NCBI RefSeq assembly: GCF_022458985.1
Contig: NC_061789.1
Span: forward strand, 16,586,357 to 16,650,356
DNA length: 64,000 nucleotides
Source of the DNA: Mugil cephalus
Lineage: Eukaryota; Chordata; Actinopteri; Mugiliformes; Mugilidae
Direction: 5' to 3'
Shown here: positions 51,667 through 63,335 of the stretch, piece by piece
Layout: each line of letters begins with the position of its first letter
Position numbering within the stretch: position 1 is the stretch's first letter
The notes under the pieces: generated by a model
What the model was told of the DNA's origin: nothing
The model's input: the letters and a program-made list of their open reading frames with translations, nothing else
Databases searched by the model: none
Made by a program: the position numbers and the translations under genes

Positions 51667-51973
51667 CACCGATCAGGCACAACATTATGACCACCTTCCT
51701 AATATTGTGTAGGTTTCTCTTGTGCCTCCAAAACAGTTGTGGCCCATCAGAGAGTTGACACGGACCTTCTGAGGGTGTCCTCTGGTGTCTGGCAATACAA
51801 TGTTACATCCTCCGGTTTTTTGAGTTGTTCACAGGGGTTCCTCTTGTGGTTTAGGTGGGAGGTAAAAGTGTAAGTAACATCCACACGAATGACAGTGACA
51901 TTGTGTTGTCACAAGCTGGTCAGTGTCACTGACTTCTCCTGTCAGTGGTCATAATGTTATGCCTGATCAGGGG
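51667..51973. mobile_element. MITE with the same ends as the Tc1-like remnants
   Basis: Ends CACCGATCAGGCACAACATT...(left) and GGTCATAATGTTATGCCTGA (right) are inverted repeats of about 27 bp enclosing about 250 bp without a transposase. Probably a non-autonomous derivative of the family. Confidence 0.75.
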
Positions 51974-52724
51974 TATATATGTTAACACTGTGTTGGGCCA
52001 ATGCAACAAAATATCGTTCCGTGTGCACTTGGACTTGAATGGCAATAACCTCTATCTGTGTCTAAGTCTGTGATGAGGACTGAAAGTATTGTCGTTCATA
52101 AGCTATAAACCCAGACAACCGTTGCAGTGAGCAGAAAAAGAGATATATATGAAAGTGCATTTTCCTCTTCTTTCCTTGCGTTGTTTGAACTGTGTAGCCC
52201 TCAGTGTTTATAGTGCAAACACACGGCGCCTGTTTTTAACAGGCCCCACAGACGGAGACAACCTGGAGGTCTCCTTGTATCCGTTAACCGAAGCCCAGGG
52301 AAGTCCATACAAGCGGAGGCCTTTAAAAGGCTACAGACTTAACATATTTACACTGGGTGCTTAATTACCCAGAATAACCTGTGACGTTACTGGCGGCAGC
52401 GCAGTTAAAATAAGAGAAATCCTGTGACTGCTGGACTACTACACCACATACTTTCCTCAGGAATGGAATGCTGCTCCCAGAGGCAGACGGAGGGAGGAGG
52501 TCGCTGTTTTCCCTCAGTAACTGCACATTTGTGAAAAAAAAAAACACAACCTTGTAGTGTGTGAGAGAGAGGGGAGATCAGAGTCTAGTCGTGGGATGAT
52601 ACATTGAGAGAGTTCAAGATTCAGTAACTCAAAGTTTGTGTTTTGTAATGCTGGCAACGAGAACGGGCTTTGATTCGTTTTGTAAAGTAAGCAAAAGCAG
52701 CCCGGTATCTATCTTCTATTTATG

Positions 52725-52830
52725 GCCTCCCCCCTCCCCCCACAGACCCCCCTTCCCAGACTGACGTCAGCAGAAAGTTATTTTCATGAATGGAGGGGGC
52801 GGTCACGAGGAATCGGTGACGTGAGTGCTT
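52725..52830 (+). promoter_or_regulatory. mafk: mafk promoter with Maf-recognition/CRE-like site and GC box
   Basis: Before the putative exon 1 are a C-rich tract (52731-52757), a GACTGACGTCAGCA site (52759-52772) matching the CRE-type Maf element TGCTGACGTCAGCA at 12 of 14 positions, a GGGGGCGG GC box near 52794-52801, and a TGACGTGAG half CRE near 52816. The match is seen directly; promoter function is inferred from position. Confidence 0.55.
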
Positions 52831-53022
52831 GCGGAAGCAGAGCGTGGAATGTTGGTACATTGTTGTTGTTTTGTAGTTAATTTAGTACGAGGATACGCCG
52901 CGGCCCCGCTGGACGCCTCTTTACACCAACTGCGTAAACTTTCTTCTTCGTCGCCTCTATCGGGAGTCTACCCCGTTACTTCTTCTACGCATTCCGCTTC
53001 ACATATACCCGCGTCCACAGAG
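52773..53022 (+). other. mafk: Probable 5' untranslated exon 1 of mafk
   Basis: A GC-rich, CpG-containing stretch ends in a strong donor (CACAGAG followed by GTGAGTTT at 53023). The next acceptor candidates on the same strand are CTTCTCAG at 58682 and GCCTGCAG at 58722, just before the MafK ATG. This gives a ~5.7-kb first intron, as in other mafk genes, whose first exon is non-coding. The transcription start is not known. Confidence 0.6.
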
Positions 53023-56000
53023 GTGAGTTTATCTATTGTTGTTATTATTATTTCAATTTTTTTTTTTTTTTCGTTCGTGGACATGTTCTGACGTTCCTCT
53101 GTAAATTGCTTAAGTTCTCGCGGTGACATATTGTGGCGCGCGGGTCTGGGTCGTGTCGGGCACGCACGCTCGCGGTGTATGATAAGATTTGATCCCAGTT
53201 ATTAAAGTTGACTTTCTAGATCGTTGGAGTCGCGCGGACACGTGTAGTGTTAGAGAAACATAACACAATGCAGCCCCCACTCTCCCCCCTAAAAAGCGCC
53301 TCAGACGTCCGATTAGTCGCGCGAAATAATAATAATTGTTTTTTTTTTTGTTTTGTTTTTTTTAGTTTAGTTTGTTATTAGTTGCCGTTTTGCGTTTTGT
53401 TTGTTGGATATTGTAACAGTCAAAAGACTAGGTAATTGTGCTACCAGGCTAACGATATATATATATATATAATGTCTTTACGTTAATTGTGTCGTCGATA
53501 AAATAACTAGACTAAATTAAAAAAAGTCGAAATACAAATAGTCTACATCTACAATGAGGTGGAAGCGCAACATATGGCGTAGTCTATTCGCTACATTTAA
53601 CGACAAATATATTATAAAATAAAATGTTACTATTTCGCCGAAGCCGAAATACAAGTTATTACCAATGTCATGGTTAGCTGTTTATTATTATTATTTTATT
53701 TTTATGGGCCATATTCACAGAATCACATGTCTTATTATTGTTTTTAATTGTTATTGCTGTTTCTCGTTGTTTATTTATAGGCGACGTGGTTCGGGTAATC
53801 TTTTTTTGCGGGGGGGAAATGGAAGTGAAATGACTGACCTATTGAAGGAATTTCGCGTGAAACATGTTCACATCCTCCTTTGATTATGACACAGTTCGAC
53901 GCTGCGCTTCATATGGACGCCGACGCTGCTAAATACCAGCCTGCTTTTGACATTGAAATCAACACGTGGTCTGCATTTTAGACATGTGGGACAAAGGGCA
54001 CGATGTGAGGCTGGACCACCAGGGCTGCAATCCTCTAAACGGCAGGAGGAGCGCATATTTCCTCATGCGATAAATCACATATTGGAGGGTAGAATACGTC
54101 TGTATCTTATCATTGTGTTTAGCCACAATCTGTGGCAAATCTCTTCATCTTGGTGAAGATAAAGAAAACATGACCTGAAAGTATGATCTATTTCCTTTTT
54201 TTTTAGCATTAATAATGCCTCATAGTTGTCACTGCTTCACAGTCTTGGTTTCTATTTGTCCTTGTTCGTCCTTTCCCGAATGAGTCTGACCTCTTGAATG
54301 CCTCTGCGATTGATAAATGGAAAATATCCGCCCTTTGAGTAACTTGTTCCACTTAGATGGTCGCAGATTTGCGTCCAGGAGGCTTTTTTTTCTGATTCAC
54401 CGTCGTTCCTGGTGGGTGCAGAGTGTCTCCCAGCACAGAGAGAGGCAGTGGGAGCAGGCGCACTTCTCTGTCATGAGGTTAACATGTGCCTCAATCACCA
54501 AAGTGATGATGTCTTTTTTGGATGGAGAAGCTGCAGCAGCTGACTCATTTCCTTCCCCCCAAAGGCACGGCGATGCAGTTGAGTCGTCATGCTTGGTTCT
54601 CCTTCTCCTTTTTTTTTTTTTTTTTTTTTTTTGCTGGACAGTGGTGATGGATGAAAGCGTTGTGCAGGGTGAAAAACATTTCGTGGCGTGTGTATTGTGA
54701 AAGTGAACTGCTTGTGGTTTGGTGATGCGGTGACTCACAGGGAACACGTTGGCCGTGGTGCGCGTTGCTCCTCTTTCTGGAAAAAAAGATGTCATTTTGA
54801 TTATTGACTTAGGAGGCCGGTGATTTTACACTCGGCTGAACGTGCCAAACGGAGCGTAAACGGGTTCTGTGAACAGGTCTGCCTTGCATCTGTTTAAAGT
54901 GACTCCTTGAGAGGGCTCGCTCTGCCACCCATGGCTATTTGCATTGTGCTTCTCTTGCGAGAAGGTCTTGATCTGAAACGGCTGCTTTCACCTCATTATG
55001 GTCAGATGTGTGGAAAGCATCACGTTTGGTCTTCTGTTTACTTTGCGAGACAGTGTTATTGGGAATTCCTTGTTAATGGGGATGAGGGCAACTTGCTGAT
55101 TCAACTCAATTCGCTTGTTGGCAGCAGTATGACCACTTCACAGCTCCAAAAAACTCAAAACACATGCTTCGCTGTCACATTTTGAAGTTTCTTGGGAACA
55201 TATTGTTAGCATTTCTCATACTATCCACTTATTATTGGTTAGAATATAAAAAAAAAAACGGGACCGGTATGTTCCTTTATTTTTTTGCATTCTTGACATT
55301 TCTACGAATCCCACAGTCTGGGGGAATATCTTTTCTCAGATATTTGAGTTCTCCTCCCTTTCCGCACAAACGTTCCGCCGGTCATGCCAGCCATCTCCAA
55401 GGTCCTCTGTACTTTTCCTTCCTCACCATGAAACAACGGGATTTTCCAGGAAACGTCAGATCAGGAGGGTGTGATTCCCTGCCGCTGGTCGTCGCTTTTA
55501 CCAGTAAACAGCGTGACTCACCGCTCAGCTATGCTCTCCATTTCCTTCACATAATATCCCACCAAATGTGCTGCGCTGGAGAAAGAGCAGAGCGCTGAAT
55601 TCTCTCCGCCTCGCCTGGAAGAAAGCGAGGGAGGGAGGGGGGGCAAAAAAGTGCAAGAAAAGCTTTCTCGGAGGAGTGTAGTAGACTGTCAAGGGCAGCG
55701 AGGAGTCTGCTTTCTGGTGAAAAAAGAAGGAAAAACAACAAAAAAAAAAGAGTCCAGACGAGCCAGCTCTGCATTTATCACCTTTGATATGCTGTTTATT
55801 TTAGGAGAACGCTGGGCCCCACGGGTACCTGCTGTAACTGAAGAGCAACCATGAACTTGAGCGGATCTTCGACTTAACAAACATTACCCTTAGGCATCAG
55901 TCAACACGGGGTGAATAGGTTGATTAGACTGGTTTTGTCCTCTTAGGCTCAGGCTGATTTGTGCTTTTGAACATGACTGGTTCTGAACTTTCTTTTCTTG

Positions 56001-58742
56001 GATGAGTCGAAAGAACGTGTCACCCAAAAAAAAACGAAAAACTAAGGAGGCAGCGTTTTCTTCTGCTCTGGCCGACTGTTAAACATGACAGAGCTTAAGA
56101 AACGTGCTAGCGAAACATGGAGCGTTTCTTCCCCCATAGAAAGACTCCTGGCACCCAGAAACGTGCACGCGCGCCGCCTTTTGATTTGTTCGGGCGAGTG
56201 ATAGACGTGAGACACTTGTGAATTCCAGACATTTTGTGAATTTTGCAGCCATTGTTTTACAAGTGGGATTGTCTGAACTCCACCCCCCTTTCGTCCGAAA
56301 GAAGAAGAAGAAGAAAAAAAAGAGAAAAGCCGAGTGCATCGCGGGACATATTCAGGCCTCTGTGAGCGAAGATCTGCCTTTGTGCATGTGAGGGTTTGCA
56401 CATGTGTGTTCACTCAGGAATGCGGTTTTTTGTTCTTCTCCCGCCATCTGTGGCTTCTCTTTGAGGCATTTTCTCTTTCTTCCCAGACTCCTTTACTCGC
56501 CGTTATGAAAAAAAAAGAAAAATAGGAGCTGTTTTCTCGACTATATCGAGCGGGGCCGCAACAGTCTGTCTGGCCTGTGAGGTGTCGTGCAGTCGCTTTT
56601 GTTTTTCCTCTGAGGAAACTTTTTGATCAAGAAAACATTGTCCCCGTGCAACTTCCAAAAACACAAGCACATGCCTGAAGAATTTCAGGAAAACAGTCTC
56701 TTGGTTCGGGACGGAGGCCTCTTGTGTGAGGAGAGGGAGGCCTCCCGCGCACACTTTCCCGTGATCTTCGCGAGGAATATACCCAGGGACCCCCCCTCTG
56801 ACGCAACACCAAATAAATTAAGTTGTTTTGGCCGACTTGCCGTCAAGGAATGTTTCATTTTTAGTCCCCCATCTTCACTTAATGCCGCTCGTATATCCAT
56901 TATGCAATTCTCTTCTGCAAATGAACCAAGAGCATCGGGGAGCTCCACAGATGTTCCCCCGCTCCGTAAACAGACGAGTTGTGTGGCTCTAGGTTTAGCT
57001 GTTTGCTCCCTGTTTCTCAGCGGTTTATTTTTTTTTCCAAACCTGGAGATATTTTAGGGGCAGACGTTCGCGAGTTGTTTTTCAGTTTCGCTATTGCTTC
57101 CAGTCAGTCAGCAAAGCCCTGCACCGGCAGCATTTACAGGCAAATATGTGAAAACAGGATAAACATCAGAAAGCGAGCAGCCACACCCGGCGTGTTTTCT
57201 TCCATGAAAGCCGCTGCTAACGGGGCTGCTGGGCTGGAATATTTGCCCTCTTACCGAGGTATCACTTATCGCGCGCTCACTTAAATTGTTTAGTTGGCAG
57301 AAATTTGTGTCAGCACTGTGGGCTAAATATACCCGCCAGAGTTAAATAAGGGCATGGAGCTGCTCAGGAAAGCCCAGTGTAAGAGGATCCAGCGAGAGAG
57401 AGGGGGAGAGAGAGAGAGAGGGACACACACAGCACCGAATCGATAGGCTGCATTGTCTCCTAGTAAAAATACATCAGTGACTATAAAGGAAACTATTTCT
57501 CTGTGACACTCTATCTCCAGGAATTTTCCACATGCGCACCTACTGCCCTGTAAAGTTCAGCATAACTGTAAATGTTATACTGATGTGGTGATCCGTTTAA
57601 ACGCGTGATGAGGAGGCCGACTGCGTCCCCGTGGAGCCCCGGAGACATCAGATTAGATGATCTGATGTTCTGAGAGCCCATCAAAGCGAGCGATGAGACA
57701 AAGGGACAGAAAAACCCAATCCCATACGCAGGATGTTTTAGATTTATTAGGACGAGTCGACGCTTGTTGTTCCTACTATGTATGGGCCGTATTGCGGTCA
57801 TGAATGAGACTTGTTTACCCTATTTCGGTGACCATGTGACTCACACTCCCACGCCCATTTGCAGGGCGTTTCCATGGTAGCCGTGGAGCATGGAACAGTG
57901 CACTTGTAGTCAAGCTGGTCTGCAGGTCCTGAAATGGAGCCTCGGGAGGGTGGAGGGGTGGGTGGGGGGATGGGAGGGGGGGGGGGGCGCTGTGTACCTC
58001 TCCCAGGATCACAGCTCAGCGCCCTCGCTTTTTTTGGCCATGGCAGCCGTCTGGAAAGCATGTGGCTCGCTGTAATGAGCACAGAGAGGCTTTTCTGAAT
58101 TCGTTTAGGCCGTAGGCTTAGAGGCGAAGTCCTGAGCGGAGCAGGAGAGAGGTTGCCTGTTTCTAATTTTGCTTGGTCTAGTGAACTACATTGTCAGGGC
58201 CCTCCCTCCTCTAATAGGTAAACACAGGCGCTCAAGTGCGGGTAATTAATAGAGTCATGCTGCCCTCTGCTGGTCGTCAACCGAGCCGACACTACAGTAG
58301 TATTGACATATGACGCAACCCTGGAATGTTGTTGTGATGTCTGTAAATTGTGCTCAGAGTGAGTAGTGACAGAGGATTGTCGTATTCTCTTATCAGCTGT
58401 AAACCATATCTACAAATATTGCAGGAAGACAAAATGTAAATCCAGCAGAAATGTTTTATGAGCACTTGAGTGTGTGATTGTCACTCATCTACGCCTGTTT
58501 GAGTTTTCTTGTAGAAGTTTTACCACACGTCTAAGCAGCAGCTCTGAACTGAACAAGACCCTCAAACGAGTGGTGAAATGTCCTTGAGAAAACTCCAACA
58601 AGCTTTAGTTTACGATGCAGTACTTTATTAAATCTACCTTCAACCATGGATAGTAACTGACATCTTTCTTTTCACTTCTCAGTGTGTCTTCTGTGAGATT
58701 CTGGTCCGTTGCGTGCCTGCAGGGAATGACGACTCATTTTAA
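52849..58742 (+). other. Upstream reading frame of mafk (spliced, start 52849)
   Basis: ATG at 52849 opens a frame that stays open for 58 codons to the exon 1 donor at 53022. Spliced to the acceptor at 58682, it runs on to TAA at 58740-58742, giving about 77 codons and overlapping the MafK start in another frame. Spliced to the weaker acceptor at 58722, it joins MafK in frame. Dependent on the inferred exon 1. Confidence 0.4.
57943..57987 (+). other. G-run cluster with quadruplex potential in mafk intron 1
   Basis: Successive G runs (GGGAGGGTGGAGGGG, then GGTGGGGGGATGGGAGGGGG) meet the four-run pattern on the plus, coding strand. Confidence 0.6.
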
Positions 58743-59284
58743 GACGAGCAAAGCTTTAAAGGTGAGTGTGAGAAAGTCCGGGACTTGCTCTTGTCCAAAA
58801 CGCGTTCTGTTCTTCATGTTTTTCACCCATTTCCCACATCCTGCAGGTCAAGAAGGAGGCCGGTGAGAATGCCCCGACGCTCAGCGACGACGAGCTGGTG
58901 GCCATGTCCGTGCGGGAGCTCAACCAGCACCTGCGCGGGCTGACGAAGGAGGACGTCGTGAGGCTGAAGCAGAGGCGGCGGACCCTGAAGAATCGCGGCT
59001 ACGCCGCCAGCTGCCGCATCAAGCGCGTCACCCAGAAGGAGGAGCTGGAGAGGCAAAAGACAGAGCTGCAGCAGGAGGTGGACAAGCTCGCCCGGGAAAA
59101 CGCCAGCATGAGGTTGGAGCTGGAGGCCCTGCGGGCCAAGTATGAGACCCTGCAGTGTTTTGCCCGGACTGTGACCCGAGGGCCCCTGTCGCCGGGCAAG
59201 GTAGCCACCACCAGCGTCATCACCATCGTCAAGTCCGCCAACCACAACAACTCCAGCCCCACCCCGTTCTCAGCCACTTCCTAG
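58726..59284 (+). CDS. mafk: Small Maf transcription factor MafK, 157 aa, two coding exons
   Basis: bZIP protein without a transactivation domain; binds MARE/ARE sites as a homodimer or with NRF/NFE2/BACH partners, in the nucleus. Exons: 58726-58761 ([12 protein letters not shown]) and 58847-59284, joined in phase 0. Visible parts: a sumoylation-type motif VKKE at residues 13-16 (K14 is a known site in MafK); the Maf extended homology region ([20 protein letters not shown], 24-43); the basic region [20 protein letters not shown] (53-72); a leucine zipper to about residue 120; and a C-terminal TSVITIVKS tail characteristic of MafK rather than MafF or MafG. Length and synteny with ints1 agree with MAFK (156 aa in human). 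Regulation: see the promoter and upstream-frame entries. Confidence 0.97.
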
Positions 59285-62200
59285 TGTTGACAGGACTGGG
59301 CTCTCTGTCTCCTGCCTGGTCCTTCCTGGTCCCGACTCGGCCTGAACCCACTCATCCTGTACTGAGGCGGACGCTCAGTAGTTAGACTGAGGGATGGAAT
59401 GGGGTGGCATGCTCTATGTGATGATGTGCTGCATTCACAGCTCTGTCTCCCTCCTTCTGTCGCTCTTACACAATCTACATTGTCTGTGCACTGTGCAAAC
59501 TCCCCCCTCCTCCCCGATCCCCAGCACCGGCAGGGTATAGGGCCTCTGTGACCCTACCTCCACGACTAACAGCAGAGATTTGCTTTTACTCCAGTGTAAA
59601 GTATCTGACATAGCTTCACGAGGCAGCACGGTCTAGGACAAATCTGATACTTGATGCTACAAAGTGGAAAACAGGCGCATGATATGTGACAGTACAGCTA
59701 TTTGTAAAGCCAAATCCTTTTCCTCTTCTTTTTTTTTTCTGTGCCTCAATGTAAATTGAGTTTGAAGCCATCGCCTTAAGTAGATCCACGATTGAACACA
59801 TCGACGTGTTGACGTTAGGTGGACACCTTTTCGCAGCAGCACTCGGCAGCACTTTCCAGCCAGGCATCCTTGAGAGGCAGCCAAGCACAACACCAGATGT
59901 TTTCGCTGATATGTTCGGCTTCTCTTTTAGGAGGCGCTAAGCAGTAAAAAAAAAATCACCAGTTTCACTGTTTGGTTAAAGTGAAAACTTGGCACCGTGT
60001 GGCTCTCCGCAGTGTGTTTGCGGTTGATAACCGACCAGTGTGTCAAATAAGTATTTAGGAAGCGACGCCAGGGAATAGCAGACAGTATACTAGTTGTAAT
60101 TCCTATAGCTGCTGATGGTCATCTAATTTGGCTGCTTTAAAGTGCTATTTGAAAAGCTTCAGGACTGCATGCGAGCCTTTGCTCGTCTGTTAAAAGATTA
60201 TTTAAGATGGACACATGTGCCTTTTTCTCCCATTGGCATCCGCACAAAGACAAAGGGCACGTCTCAAACCTACGAGGTGTCCCCGTCGGCACATGGGATG
60301 CATCAAGTAGCCGAGAAGTCCGTCACGCTGCGTGCGATCGCGGTGATCCCCGGTCAGTCGCCATTTCTTCGTACATATTATATTTGTTTTAAGAGAACGA
60401 GCGGATCTATTTTCATCATATAGCACTTATAAAGGAAACTGTCAAGATACAGTATAAAACCGTACGTTTCCCGGGGCAACTCGTGATAGAGTTAGATGAA
60501 CCGACGGAAGCTATTCTCGCTCGTTCTTGGGTTCGGTTGTAGCCGGGGCTCGGCCGCGCGATGACTGAATGTGGTGTGACCACTTACTGCGAGGTCAGGC
60601 CTAATAAGAGTAACGGAGGCTACTCTCTGATAACGTGTACTGCAGCACTCACTGCCTGACGTTTGTGCCTCTCTCCTTTTCTACGCCACTCTTTGGTAGG
60701 TAATCCATATTGGATATGGTGGTAATGAGAGCGCTCCTGATTAAGCACGACGCAATTCACCTTACTTCCTGTATATTACAGCTTAGAGACGACGAAGCTC
60801 CCGCCGCTCCTGTCGTCACTTTTACGTTGAGGGCTCCGTCCAAATAGAAATCATTCCTACTGCTGGGTCACGAGACGCGCTGCTGCCGGTGTTGGTAACT
60901 CTGAAACAGTAGCTCTTCACCTTGCTTTTGACACACTCTTCTGCAAGAGAACTCCTGACGCCCATCTCTAGAAACTGAGGTGTCATGACAACTAAACGCA
61001 GTAAACACCTTCGCTCTTGTTGTACGTTTTGTTAATATTTAAATCTGAGATTCACTTGAAATCAAGCCGTTCTTACCGAGGATCCATTCCTAATTTGGAG
61101 TGAATAGAGATTGTTCATGTCAGGATTTTCTCTTGGCTAAGAGGACATGACTGTTCTTCCCCTGTTCCATAGCTGCAAAGAACAGTATGGGGAACTTTGC
61201 TGCTGTACTACCTGCTGTGATTTTGAAGCAGGGGCATTGCTGTGTTCTTACTCTGATTTTGTATTTTCACTTGGTTTCTATGTCGATACATCCTATGTTC
61301 CTTTTCTGTTACTTAGTTTTATATGCATATACAATATATAAATATATATATATATATATTACATATTTTTCTATATTTATGTCTTTTACTATCTGGGGAG
61401 TGGTGTGATTATGTAATCAGTCTTCAAAGTCTAATTATATTGATGCTGGCCTTTTATCTGAAGTTGTATTCACATTTACAATGAGACAACTGTTCTCGTA
61501 ACTTAAGTCTTCTCTGTGAGTTTATTTATAACCCCTGAATAGGTCTTCTCTGCACATTTCCTATATTTGTCTGACACACAGTTTTTGGACAGACGGCGAC
61601 TAGGCTTCCACACAGGTCACAGCTCTGTGACGGCGAGCGGTAAACAGACGTCTAGCCGAGACGTGAAATGATAACAGATTAAAACGGAATCAGAGGAGAG
61701 GCTGCAAAGCAATTTGAACTAAAATAATAATTCACCAGTGGTAAATATTAGCCACATGTGCACTTTGCAGTCGGATATTTCGGGCTCTTTTAGGTGAAGC
61801 CTTAATTTTTAATTTAGAAAATTTGCTCTTAATATTAAAAAATAAAAAGATTTAACCTGCATGTAAACCTAGTCAGTCGTTGCAGACGTTAAGGTGTACT
61901 TGGTGTAGTTTTTTTGTTGTTTTTTTAAAAAAAAAAAAAAAAACTCCTGGTAATGCTTATTGTAACTGTTACAAAGCCTTACCTGTAAATAATTCCAGAG
62001 CTGTTAAAGACTGTCCTCAAAAAAAACCTCTCCTGGTTAAGGTGTAGCCTGAAACAAAATGAGGACAAACGTGTGTGTTTACGTGAAGTTCAACATTTTT
62101 CAGCGAAAAAGCGTGACAGCGACCTCTTGTCGTGAGGTTTAAAAGCATTAGAGACTTTAAACGAGGCCTTGTTGAATGAATTTTAGCACTTACTGCTGCA

Positions 62201-63210
62201 GTTGAGTCCGAGGCGGCCGCTCTTCACGGGCGCGCCTCAGTGATAGAAAATACCATTTTAAATGTTAAAGTTTATATATATATATCTCCGTCTGTGCCAA
62301 ATCCAAGACAAACCTTTCTCTGGGTGAATTAAACGCTCTGGTGTTAAGTGTGACACGGCAGAGGTCCATTCATGCTCTTGAACAGATGTCGCTCTTAAGC
62401 TTACGAAACATCATTTACATTTTATTTCCTCTATGAGCCACTTGTTTTTTTTTTTTTTTGTTTTTTTCTAAAATAAATTTGCTGAAAACTATTTTAGGAT
62501 CCATAAATGTTTTTTTTTTTTAAAAAAAAGAGGCATAAACCTTACCTGGATGCTTGCCACACTTGGTCTGGATATTTTGTTTTCAGGAGCTGTAACGGAA
62601 CTCTTAAGATGGATATTTTACATTTTCACATGAAACATAACAATGCAAATGTATTTATACAATGAGCTTTTTTTTTTTTTTGTGTACCTTGACTAAATAT
62701 TCAAGGTTATTAATTTAAAAGTTTCTTCCTGAAAACGTGTCTTTGAATTGAATAAGCTTTCACACGACGCAAGCTCTGCCAGTCCTACAAGCTAAAGTAG
62801 TGTGAACTCCGTAGAAAGTCTGTTTTAGCATTGTCGAAGGAGCGCAGCATGTAAATATAGTGTTTGGGTAACACGGTTGTGGGTGAATTAATGGATGAAA
62901 CGCATTGAATGTTCAACAGCAGCAATTTCCACGGCAAATTTGCATGTTTGAGGTAAATGGCTCTTTGTTCTAGGCTCATGTAAACGTGTTGAGGCTTAAT
63001 GACGGTAAAAAGGCAGCATAAACTGTATGTACCCTTCACGAGTTTTCATTACTCATTTATATATTTTATATTTATTTCATTGATTTGTGTAATTTTATTA
63101 AAAAAAAAAGCAAACAAACTAAATTATTTTTTTTTGTTTTACATTCATTTATTTACATGTTTCCTCAATGAACTACCCTCATGTACAAATAAAATCTTTA
63201 TTTGTTTCTG
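59285..63210 (+). other. mafk: Long 3' UTR of mafk
   Basis: No gene is seen after the MafK stop. Sequence to 63.2 kb is AT-rich in its second half, with ATTTATTTA-type AU-rich elements (63145-63160). AATAAA at 63188-63193 is followed by a U/GU-rich stretch, a good polyadenylation site. Long 3' UTRs are usual for small Maf genes. An earlier end cannot be excluded. Confidence 0.45.
61332..61360. repeat. TA microsatellite in the mafk 3' region
   Basis: (TA)n run within the presumed 3' UTR. Confidence 0.85.
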
Positions 63211-63335
63211 CACTGATTTTCTGGTAAATTTTTCCTAGAAATAGTTCTACTGTGTTTTAATAGCTTTAAATATGTGTAGTTTTTTCCCTCTTACTACAAA
63301 CTTCAGCATGTGAGTGATTAACGCAAAACAGTTAT

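Larger units (their letters stand above)
46571..52724. other. Intergenic DNA between ints1 and mafk promoters
   Basis: No gene recognised. It holds a hAT-like repeat (46.84 kb), a Tc1-like remnant (48.0 kb), a degenerate TCTAATCTCAT array (49.68-50.64 kb), a TA microsatellite and a MITE (51.67 kb). Confidence 0.5.

Noticed and set aside
54608-54632. Poly-T run as a retroposon tail
   Set aside because: No adjacent retroposon body or target-site duplication was seen; treated as simple sequence.
55164-55598. 144-codon plus-strand open frame in mafk intron 1
   Set aside because: Low-complexity hydrophobic translation, no domain, no splice support.
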